A DNA stretch of 64,000 bases from Stutzerimonas stutzeri (GCF_000952685.1 NZ_JYHV01000011.1:310001-374000); one strand, 5' to 3'. Counted from the first letter of the stretch, positions 19,235 to 28,357 are shown. Notes: a model not told the origin generated them from the sequence alone. Translations and numbers: made by a program.

Positions 19235-19675
19235 ATGAATATTCGAATGGCGGTCCTATTGCTCGGACTGGGATTCGGCACCCATGTGTGTGCTGATTCG
19301 CGGGGTGGCGTGTGGTTCTACCAGCCGGACGGCGGCAGCTATCGAGTCGAAAGCCGTTCGTACCAGTACGATCCTCGCAGTCCATACTCTCACTACCGGC
19401 AATATCCGCAGAATCTGCCGCCGCGCTATCAAGGGCAGCTTCCTCCGCAGTATTACGATAGGCACCGTGGGTCTGATCGGCACCGCTGGAACCATGGGCG
19501 CCGGGGTGAGATTCGCCAGTTTCAGCGTTGGGACAATGGACGCAGGTCAGGATTTGACCATCCCCACCGCTTACGCCAGGACCGTCCGCAGAATTTTGGT
19601 CGACCGCCCCTGGTCCGCGATGGACGCGATTATCGGCACCAGCGGCGTGGCTTCAACGATCGCCATTACCGCTGA
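19235..19675 (+). CDS. Secreted Arg/Tyr/His-rich protein of unknown function
   Basis: 146-residue protein. A signal peptide of about 20 residues (MNIRMAVLLLGLGFGTHVCA) is followed by a chain dominated by Arg, Tyr, His, Pro, Gln and Asp, with many RxxY, DRH and HR pairs, strongly basic and almost free of aliphatic residues. GGAGGTG at 19224-19230 gives a good ribosome site 4 bases before the ATG. I recognise no domain. The composition is that of a disordered, possibly metal- or polyanion-binding periplasmic protein, which is only a guess. It stands alone between the divergent rnf operon and a convergent enoyl-CoA hydratase gene. Confidence 0.7.
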   Translation: MNIRMAVLLLGLGFGTHVCADSRGGVWFYQPDGGSYRVESRSYQYDPRSPYSHYRQYPQNLPPRYQGQLPPQYYDRHRGSDRHRWNHGRRGEIRQFQRWDNGRRSGFDHPHRLRQDRPQNFGRPPLVRDGRDYRHQRRGFNDRHYR

Positions 19676-19791
19676 GTGTTTCCGGGGTCAGCACACCGGG
19701 CATGGGGCGAGCGAGGGCAGACTGGATAGCGTCGGTCTGCGGCGCTCGGCCCCACCTTCGGCCCTTGGCGATCGCCTCTACGCTTCAGTCT

Positions 19792-20613
19792 TCAGCGATT
19801 TCTCCAGCGCGGATCGCGCTTCTCCAGGAAGGCGTTGACGCCTTCAAGGGTATCCTCGGCATCGAACAGATCGACGAAGGCCTCCCGCTCGGCGGCCGCG
19901 AGGCTCACGGGCCCGCGGCTACGCATCGAATCGATCAGCGGTTTGATCGTGCGTACTGCAACTGGGCTCTGACGCGCAACACGAGAGGCCAGCAGCAATG
20001 CATGACCGCGCGCTTCGCCAGGTTCTACGACCTGTTCCACCAGACCGATACGCAGAGCCGTATCCGCCGTTACCCGCTCACCACAGAGGATCATTCGCTT
20101 GGCCCAGCCTTCGCCCACTAGCCAGGCGAGCGCTTGTGTGCCGCCGGCGCAGGGCAGCAAGCCGACCGAAGCTTCCGGCAAGCCGAGCTGAGCCTGTTGT
20201 TCGGCAATGCGGATATCGCAGGCCAATGCACATTCGAGGCCGCCGCCGAGCGCGAAGCCATTGATGGCCGCTATCGATACCCCGCGAAACTCGCGTAGGG
20301 CCTCGAAGGCATCGCCGAAGCGCTTCGCCATCTCGCGCGCCCGGGTGCGGTCGCCGTCGGCGAAGAGCTTGAGATCTGCACCGGCGCTGAAGAACTTTTC
20401 ACCCTGACCGCTGATGACCAGTGCGTAAACTTCGTCGTCATGGTTCAGATGTTCGACCACCTGCTTGAGGCCGATCAGTGAGTCGCGATCCCAGGTGTTG
20501 GCCGGCGGATGGTTGATGGTGATCAGTGCGGTATGGCCATGCTTTTCCACGGTCAGCTTGTGGGTCAGGTCGAAGACTCCGGACTTGTAAGGTTCAACTG
20601 CGGTCGTGCTCAT
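19792..20613 (-). CDS. Enoyl-CoA hydratase/isomerase family protein
   Basis: 273-residue crotonase-fold enzyme. Oxyanion-hole segments are visible as GEKFFSAGADLK (about residue 75) and NGFALGGGLECALACD (about 120), and the catalytic Glu region as GLPEASVGLLPCAGG (about 150). The Glu of LPE is kept, whereas the second hydratase Glu (position of GGGxE) is present as GGGLE. This fits a 2-enoyl-CoA hydratase in fatty-acid or amino-acid degradation; the exact substrate cannot be told. ATG 20613 is used; ATG 20625 is directly behind GAGG and less likely. No partner beta-oxidation genes are adjacent. Confidence 0.85.
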   Translation of the reverse strand: MSTTAVEPYKSGVFDLTHKLTVEKHGHTALITINHPPANTWDRDSLIGLKQVVEHLNHDDEVYALVISGQGEKFFSAGADLKLFADGDRTRAREMAKRFGDAFEALREFRGVSIAAINGFALGGGLECALACDIRIAEQQAQLGLPEASVGLLPCAGGTQALAWLVGEGWAKRMILCGERVTADTALRIGLVEQVVEPGEARGHALLLASRVARQSPVAVRTIKPLIDSMRSRGPVSLAAAEREAFVDLFDAEDTLEGVNAFLEKRDPRWRNR

Positions 20614-20873
20614 GATGATGGTCATCCTCGTCGGGATTCGTTGCGTGCGCCTCGTCTGCATCAGATGCGCGAATAGCCCGTGTGTTGCAGGACGGTCGTC
20701 GTGACAGAACAGGCTGCCTGTAAGACAAGTCTAGGCGCGATCACTCCCGCCAGGGCGGGGCGTCGTATGGGAGGGCGGGATGCTATCGCGGGGGCGGACG
20801 ATGCTTCCGGGGTCGGGTGTTGATTCGATGCGTCTGGAGCGGCCTGGGTCGACCCGTGCCGCTCCTCCCGCGT

Positions 20874-22118
20874 TTATTGCAGTGCCAGCGCTTGGCCACC
20901 GGCGCGGCGCTCGGCCTGCCATTCGGCGAGGGATGGCGCAGCCTGCTCTCCGGTCAGGCGGTGGACAATCTCGAAGTAATCCTGCTTGAAGCGGTCTTTG
21001 AGTACCTCCTCGCGGGGCTTGACCTTCACTGCGTACACCGTCTGCACATTCTGATGATCGAAGGCACGCCATTGCTGCTCGCCCTTGAGCAGGCTGTAAC
21101 GATGGCCTTCGAGTGCTGCGATGATCCGCTCGCTGTCGAGACTGCGCGCGCGCGTCGCCGCATCGGCCCATTGATAGACGATGCTGTAGGCCGAAGCGGC
21201 CGAGCTGGAAGGGTGGGTCTGGTAACGCTCATCGTATCGTTCGACGAACTGCTGGCCCGCTACCGAGCCTTCCAGCTCCGGTACGCGCCAGGTCCACGGC
21301 TCGGTGCCCAGGACGCCGCGCATAATGTCGGGACCTGCGGTTTCGACCATGCTCAGCGTCAGGTTGGGGACGGCGACCTGCATCCTTTTGTTCAGGCCGA
21401 GTTCGTCGGCAATTCGCATTGCTCGAACCAGATCTTCGCCGAATAGCACCAGCACAAGCACTTCAGCGTCGCTCTTGGCAACCTGGGTTAGGGCCTCACG
21501 GTAGTCAGAGAGGCGCGCGCCGGGAAACGCAGTTTTAATACCGGGGTGCTGGTTGCTGTTCTGAGTGTTGGTCGCCTGGCGCAGAGAGCTTTCGCTGGTA
21601 TGGCCCCAGGTGTAGTCGGAAGTGATGTAGAAGTAGCGCTTGTTCGGCAGGTTTTTGTTCAGATACTGCCCCAGCACCTGCGCGCTCATCCAGGCGCTGT
21701 TGCATTCACGGAACAGGTAACGATGGGCATCCTTGCCTGTCGTGTCGTTGGAATAGGTGAGTGTGCCGAAGTAGAGCAGACCGCGCTCCTTGGCGCGCTT
21801 GCCAGCGGCAATCGCGACCGCGCTCGAGGCGCCGCCGAACAGCATGGCAGCGCCTTCGTCGGCCAGTTTGTCGACGTTTGCCACGGCCTTCTCCGGTCGC
21901 GACGCCGAGTTGCGGCTGGAAAGCTTCAGTGGCCGACCCAGCACGCCTCCCTTGGCGTTGATCTCGTCGATCGCCAGCAGAGCGCCGCGCATTTGCGAGA
22001 GGCCTTCTTCTTTATAACTGCCGGTTCGCGGGTAATTGAGGCCGAGGGTGATCGGCTCGGCAGCTTCGGCAGTCAGGCAGAAACCCAACCCCAAGGCTAG
22101 GAGGGTCGTCCGTTTCAT
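20874..22118 (-). CDS. Periplasmic substrate-binding protein, branched-chain amino acid/amide ABC type (orphan)
   Basis: 414-residue type I periplasmic binding protein. It has a signal peptide (MKRTTLLALGLGFCLTAEA, cleavage before AEPITLG) and the LivJ/AmiC-like body (GLNYPRTGSYKEEGLSQMRGA; INAKGGVLGRPLKL; FGGASSAVAIAAG; YITSDYTWGH). The ligand could be an amino acid, amide, urea-like or aromatic compound. There is no permease or ATPase gene nearby, so it either uses a transporter encoded elsewhere or has a sensing role. AAGGA lies before the ATG and is preceded by a CA-rich motif. Confidence 0.85.
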   Translation of the reverse strand: MKRTTLLALGLGFCLTAEAAEPITLGLNYPRTGSYKEEGLSQMRGALLAIDEINAKGGVLGRPLKLSSRNSASRPEKAVANVDKLADEGAAMLFGGASSAVAIAAGKRAKERGLLYFGTLTYSNDTTGKDAHRYLFRECNSAWMSAQVLGQYLNKNLPNKRYFYITSDYTWGHTSESSLRQATNTQNSNQHPGIKTAFPGARLSDYREALTQVAKSDAEVLVLVLFGEDLVRAMRIADELGLNKRMQVAVPNLTLSMVETAGPDIMRGVLGTEPWTWRVPELEGSVAGQQFVERYDERYQTHPSSSAASAYSIVYQWADAATRARSLDSERIIAALEGHRYSLLKGEQQWRAFDHQNVQTVYAVKVKPREEVLKDRFKQDYFEIVHRLTGEQAAPSLAEWQAERRAGGQALALQ

Positions 22119-22128
22119 TGCAGGATCC

Positions 22129-22145
22129 TTATTGTAGTTGTTGTT
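22129..22145 (-). promoter_or_regulatory. CA-rich Hfq/Crc-type leader motif of the binding-protein gene
   Basis: On the minus strand this reads AACAACAACTACAATAA, running straight into the AAGGA ribosome site. A-rich AANAANAA repeats at this position are the known target of Hfq with Crc in Pseudomonas catabolite repression. The motif is seen; its function here is inferred. Confidence 0.55.
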
Positions 22146-22308
22146 GGCGAGAGCCTTTTTTACTGCGCATCACCAGGGGCCGTCACGCTTTCATTGGTCG
22201 TATACCTGCGGTCGGTTAGCCAATTGTGCGGTGAGCGGCATTTCCACGGCGTGGCTGGCCGCAACCTTGCAAAATATGCGCTGCCAGGGGTGCGGCGGAG
22301 TGCGGGCA

Positions 22309-22337
22309 TTGACTCTCCGGATCCCTTTCCTTAGGGT
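22309..22337 (+). promoter_or_regulatory. Possible sigma-70 promoter of ung
   Basis: TTGACT (22309-22314), a 17-base spacer and TAGGGT (22332-22337) lie 29 bases before the ung ATG. The -35 box is good, the -10 box weak. Confidence 0.35.
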
Positions 22338-22365
22338 TCAGCGCCTCGGCAGATAGGGCAGCGCC

Positions 22366-23061
22366 ATGACTCAGGGTGATCGCGTCAAACTCGAAGACAG
22401 CTGGAAGGCGGCTTTACAGAGTGAATTCGAACAGCCGTACATGAAGGAGTTGGGCGCGTTTCTGCGTCGCGAGAAGGCGGCAGGGAAAATCATCTACCCG
22501 CCGGGCCCATTGATCTTCAATGCCTTGAACTCGACCCCGCTGGAACAGGTGCGGGTCGTCATTTTGGGGCAGGATCCTTATCACGGTCCCGGCCAGGCGC
22601 ATGGCTTGTGCTTCTCGGTACAGCCCGGAGTGGCGCCACCCCCATCGTTGCAGAACATCTTCAAGGAACTCAAGCGCGACTTGAATCTGGACATTCCCCG
22701 CCATGGCCATCTGCAGCACTGGGCGGATCAAGGCGTGCTGATGCTCAACACCTCGCTGACGGTGGAGCAGGGCATGGCGGGGTCACACGCGAAGATGGGT
22801 TGGCAACGTCTGACCGATAGAATCATCGAAGTCGTCAGCGAGTGCCGTTCAAGTGTGGTCTTCATGCTCTGGGGCGCACATGCCCAAAGCAAGGCGAAAC
22901 TGATCGACCCGACCAAGCACCTACTGCTCAAATCGGTTCATCCTTCGCCGCTGTCGGCTCACCGGGGATTCATTGGCAACGGTCACTTCAGCCGGGCCAA
23001 CCAATTTCTCCAGCAGCAGGGGTTGTCGCCGATCGACTGGAAGCTCCCGGCCGACCTGTAA
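22366..23061 (+). CDS. ung: Uracil-DNA glycosylase
   Basis: 231-residue family 1 enzyme that removes uracil from DNA. Motif A is [13 protein letters not shown] with the water-activating Asp; motif B is [17 protein letters not shown] with the catalytic His. MLNTSLTVE is the third conserved segment. The gene stands alone: the upstream neighbour is divergent and the downstream DUF4142 gene converges on it across a strong hairpin. Confidence 0.97.
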   Translation: MTQGDRVKLEDSWKAALQSEFEQPYMKELGAFLRREKAAGKIIYPPGPLIFNALNSTPLEQVRVVILGQDPYHGPGQAHGLCFSVQPGVAPPPSLQNIFKELKRDLNLDIPRHGHLQHWADQGVLMLNTSLTVEQGMAGSHAKMGWQRLTDRIIEVVSECRSSVVFMLWGAHAQSKAKLIDPTKHLLLKSVHPSPLSAHRGFIGNGHFSRANQFLQQQGLSPIDWKLPADL

Positions 23062-23063
23062 GA

Positions 23064-23087
23064 TTGGCGCCGCGACCGCGGCGCCAA
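23064..23087. terminator. GC-rich bidirectional hairpin between ung and DUF4142 gene
   Basis: TTGGCGCCGC (23064-23073) and GCGGCGCCAA (23078-23087) form a perfect 10-bp stem with a GACC loop just after the ung stop and 14 bases from the convergent stop. T-tracts are poor on both sides, but position and stability suit a terminator. Confidence 0.6.
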
Positions 23088-23100
23088 AGATAGCTGTAGC

Positions 23101-23619
23101 CTATTCTTTGCTGCCGTGCGCGGATGCCAGTTCCTGCGCATGCTGCAGATGCTGCTCCAGTTCTTTCAGCGTCGACTCGGCGTATTGTTTCAGCTCGGCG
23201 TTCTCACCACTCTTCACGTATTCGCGATACAGCTCAATGGTCTGCTCGTGGGCCGCTACTTGGTTATTGGCATAGGCCTTGTCGAAGTTCTCGCCATCAC
23301 GCAGTTTCAGGATCATCGCCTTGGCCTTGTCCATGAGCGTCGCTTCGTCGGAAATCTCGAGATCATCATGCTGGCCGGCAAGCTCTGCGAGCTTCTGATT
23401 CGACTTTGTATGGTCGTCGATCATTTTCTGCGCAAAGGTCTTGACGTCTTCGGCCGTGCCTTTATCGAGTGCCAATTTGGCAGTTTCGATTTCCGCTAAC
23501 CCTTTCGCGGACGCTTCATCGACGAAATTCTCGCCCTCCGCTGCCAAGGCGAAATTGGCTGCTACACCGAACAGCATGGCTGCGGTTCCCGAAAAGAAAG
23601 CTTTGGTCGTGCGGGTCAT
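23101..23619 (-). CDS. DUF4142 periplasmic protein
   Basis: 172-residue secreted helical protein. A signal peptide (TKAFFSGTAAMLFGVAANFALA) leads into a DUF4142 domain: FVDEASAKGLAEIETAKLAL, FAQKMIDDHTKSNQKL and QYAESTLKELEQHLQHAQEL are its repeated amphipathic helices, a fold predicted to resemble ferritin-like bundles. ATG 23619 is supported by GGAAGGAGAA just upstream; a longer frame to 23742 has no ribosome site and no similarity. Family members are often linked to stress or envelope functions, but no activity is established. Confidence 0.85.
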   Translation of the reverse strand: MTRTTKAFFSGTAAMLFGVAANFALAAEGENFVDEASAKGLAEIETAKLALDKGTAEDVKTFAQKMIDDHTKSNQKLAELAGQHDDLEISDEATLMDKAKAMILKLRDGENFDKAYANNQVAAHEQTIELYREYVKSGENAELKQYAESTLKELEQHLQHAQELASAHGSKE

Positions 23620-23809
23620 CGTTGTTCTCCTTCCTCTACCTGACAAGCGGGTGGACCGCGGCGTGGCCGCGGGCACCTGCGAGATGCGGCAAGAGCGCCG
23701 TCTATTTTGTGACCTGAGGCTAGAAGGAGCGGTTCCTCGCACTCCGGCGAGCGGTCATAGGAGATCGAGCAGGGTCAGGAGGCGGGTGCCGAGTGGCACC
23801 CGAAGACAG

Positions 23810-24646
23810 CTATTGCAGCATGCTCATCGCAGCGTCCATCGCGGCGGATAGATCTTCGTCTTCCTGCAGCAGGGTGTTGGGATCAAGTCCCAGCTTGGCG
23901 AACGCAGGAATCTGGTTCCAGTCGAGCTGCGTGAAGGGGTGCGAGGTGCCGATGTAGCTTTGCAGGGTCGCCACTTGAACGATGTCGACGTAATCCACCT
24001 TGTCGGACACACGAGAGAAATTCAGATGTTGGCCCGGAACCGCCGCGATCGCATCAGGAAACTCCCATGCGCGCAAAATCCTCTCGCCGACGACGGGATG
24101 GATCCGGTCGATGACGTGGTTGAGGCTTATTGAGTCGCTGAGCAGGGCGCTGTGCTCCTCCGCATAGGTGAGGATGGGCAGAATTCCTATCAGGTGTACC
24201 AGGCCTGCCAATGTCGCCTGATCAGCCGGCAGACGTGTGAAGTTGCGGCATAGCACGTGACTGATGGCAGCGATCTCGGTGCTTTTGTTCCACACCTCGC
24301 GCATCTTGCGGTCCACCACATCGGTGGTGGCCTGGAACATCTGCTCCATGGCCAGGCCGGTCGCCAGGTTCGACGTGTAATTGATGCCGAGACGGCTGAT
24401 CGCCATCTGCAGGTCGTTGATTTCCCTGTTGGTGCGCAGCAGGGGGCTGTTGACCACCTTGATGATGCGCGCGGTGAGGGCGGTGTCGTTGCCGATCACC
24501 TTGGCCAGCGTCGGGATACTCACATCCGGATCTTCCGCGGCCTCGCGGACTCGCAGGGCTACTTCCGGGAGGGTCGGCAGGACCAGCTCGTCGTTTTCGA
24601 TCGCCTGCATCAGTTCCTGCTGGACCTTATCGGCAAGAGTACTCAT
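23810..24646 (-). CDS. HDOD domain protein
   Basis: 278-residue single-domain HDOD protein. The family pattern LPTLPEVALRVREAAEDPDVS, then LAKVIGNDTALTARIIKVVNSPL and AISRLGINYTSNLA is clear (quoted in pieces). HDOD proteins are related to HD phosphohydrolases but lack the full metal-binding set and serve in signalling. No receiver, GGDEF or EAL domain is attached, so the input and output partners are unknown. It is a single-gene unit 39 bases upstream in map terms of ygfZ, with both transcribed leftwards. Confidence 0.88.
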   Translation of the reverse strand: MSTLADKVQQELMQAIENDELVLPTLPEVALRVREAAEDPDVSIPTLAKVIGNDTALTARIIKVVNSPLLRTNREINDLQMAISRLGINYTSNLATGLAMEQMFQATTDVVDRKMREVWNKSTEIAAISHVLCRNFTRLPADQATLAGLVHLIGILPILTYAEEHSALLSDSISLNHVIDRIHPVVGERILRAWEFPDAIAAVPGQHLNFSRVSDKVDYVDIVQVATLQSYIGTSHPFTQLDWNQIPAFAKLGLDPNTLLQEDEDLSAAMDAAMSMLQ

Positions 24647-24684
24647 GTCGTTCCTTATTGATGATTCTGTGTTGGCGTGACGGG

Positions 24685-25632
24685 CTAGCGCTGGATTTCT
24701 CGGTCTGCGTCTAGCGTATATGGCAAATCGAGCAGGGTCAGCGGAAGACCGTCCGGCGAGCCAAGGAATACCCGGCCGTCAGCCGCCGCGTCTTCCTGCA
24801 AGACCGCGAGCAACTCCAGCGTACCTTCTGCGGCTGCTGCCAGGACCACCTCGCCCACGCTGGAACCATGCACCGGAGAATACAGTTCGAGCCCCGGAGC
24901 CGGCACTTCGGCTTCGGCACTTTCAGCGGCAAGCCGGTACAGACGACGCTTTAGTTTGCCGAGGTACTGCATCCGCGCCACGATCTCCTGACCGGTATAG
25001 CAACCCTTCTTGAAGCTGACTCCGCCTAGCGCCTGCAGATTGATCATTTGCGGAATGAACAGCTCGCGGGTGCCGGCTACGACCTGGCCGACACCGGCGC
25101 GGATCTGCGCCAGCAGCCAGCGCTCGATCGATGCTTCGCGGAGCTGAGCGGTCAACCTTAGGCGTGTGGTTTCGGCATCTACCGCGCGGGTCCAGAGTTC
25201 GGCGCGCCCATCGGAGAGGCGGACGGCGATCAGCCCGTGCTCGGCAATCACCTGATTAGCTGTTTGCGAGAGATCCAGGCCAAGACTGAACAGCGCACCG
25301 TCGCCCCCGCTAAGCCCGAAGCGAACCCATTCAGTGCTTTCGTCATACAGCTTGGATTTTGAAAACGCGGCGTATTTGGCCAGATCGGCGCGCTGAGTTG
25401 GAACCAACTCGCGGTCCATCGCCAGCAGGTAGCCGTCGCCTTCCGGCAAGATGCGGAAGCTCGACTGCATCCGGCCTTTGGGCGTGCAGCGCGCACCGAG
25501 GCTCGAGTGATGGGCGTCAAGGTAATTCAAGTTGCAGGTCAGTTGCCCCTGCAGGAACTTGCTCGCGTCCGGGCCGCGTACAGCCAGGACGCCTTCGTGC
25601 GACAGGACGCAAAAAAAAGCAGTGTCGGTCAT
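24685..25632 (-). CDS. ygfZ: YgfZ/GcvT-family folate-binding protein
   Basis: 315-residue protein of the tetrahydrofolate-binding YgfZ family, which supports synthesis or repair of certain Fe-S enzymes including MiaB. The signature KGCYTGQEIVARMQYLGKLK, with its essential Cys, is at about residues 208-227. The ATG 25632 gives MTDTAFFCVLSHEGVL, the usual N-terminus; the frame stays open further upstream only because it runs antisense to sdhE. It is divergent from sdhE, another small factor for flavin/iron enzymes, an arrangement shared by many gammaproteobacteria. Confidence 0.94.
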   Translation of the reverse strand: MTDTAFFCVLSHEGVLAVRGPDASKFLQGQLTCNLNYLDAHHSSLGARCTPKGRMQSSFRILPEGDGYLLAMDRELVPTQRADLAKYAAFSKSKLYDESTEWVRFGLSGGDGALFSLGLDLSQTANQVIAEHGLIAVRLSDGRAELWTRAVDAETTRLRLTAQLREASIERWLLAQIRAGVGQVVAGTRELFIPQMINLQALGGVSFKKGCYTGQEIVARMQYLGKLKRRLYRLAAESAEAEVPAPGLELYSPVHGSSVGEVVLAAAAEGTLELLAVLQEDAAADGRVFLGSPDGLPLTLLDLPYTLDADREIQR

Positions 25633-25755
25633 GACGAGTCGCCGTGAAGAAATCCGGACCGGCATCATAGCAGGACGTCGGCAAAACACAGCGTGCGCCA
25701 GTTGCCGCTCCGTGCCGTGATTGCTAATGATGTGCCGACCCGTTGCGCCAGTCGC

Positions 25756-25761
25756 TATAAT
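25756..25761 (+). promoter_or_regulatory. Probable -10 box of sdhE
   Basis: A perfect TATAAT lies 28 bases before the sdhE ATG. No good -35 hexamer stands 16-18 bases upstream (TGCCGA is the best), so the promoter call rests mainly on the -10 box. Confidence 0.5.
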
Positions 25762-25788
25762 GCCGGGCTTCAACTCAGGAGCATTTGC

Positions 25789-26043
25789 ATGGTCGAACAA
25801 TCCGAACTCAATCGCCTGTTTTGGCAGAGCCGCCGCGGCATGCTCGAACTGGACGTCCTGCTGGTGCCGTTCGTCAAAGAGGTCTATCCGCAGTTGAATG
25901 AGGAGGATCAGCGGCGCTACCGCAAGTTGTTGAGCTGTGAGGATCAGGACATGTTTGGCTGGTTCATGGAGCGCGCGGAGCCGGACGACGAAGATCTGCG
26001 TTACATGGTTCGCATGATCCTCGATCGTGTCCAACCCAAGTAA
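25789..26043 (+). CDS. sdhE: FAD assembly factor SdhE
   Basis: 84-residue protein (formerly YgfY/CptB) that helps attach FAD covalently to succinate dehydrogenase flavoprotein. The defining RGMLELD motif (RGxxE) is at residues 16-22, and the five-helix fold pattern follows ([29 protein letters not shown]). AGGA at 25776-25780 supports ATG 25789. Its last 17 bases overlap ygfX. Confidence 0.95.
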   Translation: MVEQSELNRLFWQSRRGMLELDVLLVPFVKEVYPQLNEEDQRRYRKLLSCEDQDMFGWFMERAEPDDEDLRYMVRMILDRVQPK

Positions 26044-26482
26044 TCAAATCTTCGAGTGTCGCTGGCAGGCGTCTGGCCTGTTGCTGACGCTCTATGTGGC
26101 GATACTTTTGCTGGCGGCCGCCGTCCTGCTGGTGCTGCCCGTTCCGCTTTGGCTCCAGGTGCTCGGTCTGCTGATCTGCCTGTTGCACGCCGTCTGGGCC
26201 ATACCGTCGCATATCACGCTTTCCCGCAGCTCGTCCTGGCTCGGTTTACGGCATGATCAGCTGGGCTGGTCGCTCTGGAACCGGCGTGACGGTTGGCAGT
26301 CCATTCAGTTACGACCCGACAGCCTTGCGCTGCCGTCGGCGGTGATCTTGCGCTTCAAGCTGCCGGGCGACAGGTTCGCTCGTGGCCTCTGCATTCCCCG
26401 CGGGGCGATGTCGGCCGATCTGCACAGACGTCTGCGGCTCAGGCTGAAGTTCAGTCGTCGAAGGTGGGCGGCGCCAGGATAG
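26027..26482 (+). CDS. YgfX-like membrane protein (CptA family)
   Basis: 151-residue protein with two adjacent hydrophobic segments ([21 protein letters not shown] and [18 protein letters not shown]) and a basic C-terminal domain. Size, topology and its position directly after sdhE match YgfX/CptA, described in E. coli as the partner of SdhE in a toxin-antitoxin-like pair, a role that is disputed. It begins with GTG inside sdhE and its 3' end overlaps the convergent nadB gene by 32 bases. Confidence 0.8.
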   Translation: MSNPSNQIFECRWQASGLLLTLYVAILLLAAAVLLVLPVPLWLQVLGLLICLLHAVWAIPSHITLSRSSSWLGLRHDQLGWSLWNRRDGWQSIQLRPDSLALPSAVILRFKLPGDRFARGLCIPRGAMSADLHRRLRLRLKFSRRRWAAPG

Positions 26483-28064
26483 TGTCCTTCGCTTGCGGAA
26501 GCTGCTCGGGATAGTCCAGGGTGAAGTGCAGGCCGCGGCTCTCCTTGCGCTGCATCGCCGAGCGGATCATGAGTTCCGCCACCATTGCCAGGTTGCGCAA
26601 CTCAATCAGGTCACGGCTGACCTTGTAATTGCTATAGAACTCGTCGATTTCCCCCAGCAGCAGGCGCACTCGGTGCTGTGCCCGTACCAGGCGCTTGTTG
26701 GTCCGGACGATGCCGACGTAATCCCACATGAAACGCCGCAGCTCGTCCCAGTTGTGCGCGATGATGACGTCTTCGTCCGAATCGGTGACCTGACTCGCAT
26801 CCCAGGTAGGAAGGACGTGCGGCGTCTCGATCGTTGGCAGCTCGCGGAGCATGTCCTGTGCGGCGGACTGTGCATAGACGAAACACTCAAGCAGTGAGTT
26901 GCTGGCCATGCGGTTGGCACCGTGCAAGCCGGTAAAGCTGGTTTCGCCAATGGCGTAAAGGCCGGGAACGTCGGTTCGGCCAGCCTGATTGACTACAACG
27001 CCACCGCAGGTGTAATGCGCTGCCGGGACCACCGGAATCGGCTCGCGAGTAATGTCGATGCCAAATTCCAGGCAGCGCTCGTAGACGGTCGGGAAGTGTG
27101 CCTTGATGAATTCCGTAGGCTTGTGGCTGATGTCCAGATAGACGCAATCGACGCCTAGCCGCTTCATCTCGTGGTCGATTGCGCGGGCTACGATGTCACG
27201 CGGTGCCAGCTCGGCGCGCTCATCGAAGCGCGGCATGAAGCGTTCGCCGTTGGGCAGCTTGAGTACTGCGCCTTCGCCGCGTAAGGCTTCGGTGATCAGG
27301 AAGCTCTTGGCCTTTGGATGGTATAGGCATGTTGGGTGAAACTGATTGAACTCCAGGTTGCCGACTCGGCATCCAGCACGCCAGGCCATCGCGATGCCGT
27401 CACCGCATGCGCCGTCAGGGTTGCTGGTATAGAGGTATACCTTCGCCGCACCGCCCGTAGCCAGAACGACGAATTTTGCCTGAAAGGTATCCACTTCACC
27501 GGTTGCACGGTCCAGCACGTAGGCGCCTAAGCAACGTTTGCCGCTCAGGCCTAGCTTGCGCTCGGTAATCAGGTCGACGGCGACGCGCTGGTGCAGCAGG
27601 TCGATGTTGTCCCTGTCCTGGGTACGCATAAGCAGAGTATTGAAAATCGCGGCCCCGGTGGCGTCCGCGGCGTGGATGATGCGCCGATGGCTATGGCCGC
27701 CCTCGCGCGTGAGGTGGTATTCGAAGCTACCGTCTTCCCGGTCGGCTTCGTCTCTAGTGAAGGGCACGCCTTGCTCGATCAGCCAGTGGATGGCTTCGCG
27801 GCTGTGTTCAACGGTAAAGCGTACGGCGTCCTCTTTGCACAGTCCGCCACCTGCAACGAGTGTGTCGGCGACATGGGACTCGACCGTGTCGGTCGTGTCG
27901 AGCACTGCCGCGACGCCACCTTGAGCCCAATAGGTAGAGCCATTGGCCAGATCGCCTTTGCTCAATACCGCGACGCGTAGCGTGGCGGGCAGATTGAGCG
28001 CCAGGGTCAAGCCTGCGGCGCCGCTGCCTATGACTAGAACGTCGTATTGATAATGTCGGCTCAT
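26451..28064 (-). CDS. nadB: L-aspartate oxidase
   Basis: 537-residue FAD enzyme that oxidises L-aspartate to iminoaspartate, the first step of NAD synthesis. The dinucleotide motif [13 protein letters not shown] is at residues 10-22, and [26 protein letters not shown] and [17 protein letters not shown] are characteristic of the succinate-dehydrogenase/NadB family. The ATG 28064 gives the normal N-terminus [18 protein letters not shown]; the longer frame enters the algU promoter region. It is divergent from algU, as in P. aeruginosa. Confidence 0.96.
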   Translation of the reverse strand: MSRHYQYDVLVIGSGAAGLTLALNLPATLRVAVLSKGDLANGSTYWAQGGVAAVLDTTDTVESHVADTLVAGGGLCKEDAVRFTVEHSREAIHWLIEQGVPFTRDEADREDGSFEYHLTREGGHSHRRIIHAADATGAAIFNTLLMRTQDRDNIDLLHQRVAVDLITERKLGLSGKRCLGAYVLDRATGEVDTFQAKFVVLATGGAAKVYLYTSNPDGACGDGIAMAWRAGCRVGNLEFNQFHPTCLYHPKAKSFLITEALRGEGAVLKLPNGERFMPRFDERAELAPRDIVARAIDHEMKRLGVDCVYLDISHKPTEFIKAHFPTVYERCLEFGIDITREPIPVVPAAHYTCGGVVVNQAGRTDVPGLYAIGETSFTGLHGANRMASNSLLECFVYAQSAAQDMLRELPTIETPHVLPTWDASQVTDSDEDVIIAHNWDELRRFMWDYVGIVRTNKRLVRAQHRVRLLLGEIDEFYSNYKVSRDLIELRNLAMVAELMIRSAMQRKESRGLHFTLDYPEQLPQAKDTILAPPTFDD

Positions 28065-28150
28065 TTTGGATCTCACGTTGAGGCGGCCCCTAGTATATAG
28101 GCGCATCCCCCGGCAATATAGCGGCCCGCGTTTAGGTGGTTGAAGCCTTG

Positions 28151-28177
28151 GAACTTTTCTTGCAGGCCCGTCTCTAT
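28151..28177 (+). promoter_or_regulatory. Distal AlgU (sigma-22)-type promoter of algU
   Basis: GAACTT (28151-28156), a 16-base spacer and TCTAT (28173-28177) match the AlgU consensus GAACTT-N16/17-TCtga. It is about 240 bases before the algU start and corresponds in layout to the distal autoregulated promoter known in P. aeruginosa. Confidence 0.75.
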
Positions 28178-28330
28178 AGACAGTTGTGGATGCAGGCCGG
28201 CTGGCCATCGATCGGTGGGCGGTTGGGCCTTGCTGTGGATATCAGGAGAGCGTCATCGAAGCGATCCGCTTCGAGGCGTTGCTCGCCAATGCCGACAGGT
28301 GTGTTGCAGGACAGCTTGCTTGAAGGGGGA

Positions 28331-28357
28331 GAACTTTTGTGTAAAGCCCGGGTCTAT
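28331..28357 (+). promoter_or_regulatory. Proximal AlgU (sigma-22)-type promoter of algU
   Basis: GAACTT (28331-28336), a 16-base spacer and TCTAT (28353-28357), the same architecture as the copy 180 bases upstream. It would start transcription about 50 bases before algU, so the sigma factor can drive its own operon. Confidence 0.8.

Noticed and set aside
19284..19838. 184-codon frame overlapping the Arg/Tyr/His-rich gene in another frame
   Set aside because: No ribosome site and no signal peptide; the other frame has both. It also runs into the convergent enoyl-CoA hydratase gene.
20746..20759. CCCGCC/GGCGGG inverted repeat near the binding-protein gene
   Set aside because: Only two bases remain for the loop, so it cannot form the full hairpin.
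25633..26034. N-terminal extension of ygfZ by 134 codons
   Set aside because: It is the antisense of sdhE; the conserved YgfZ N-terminus begins at 25632.
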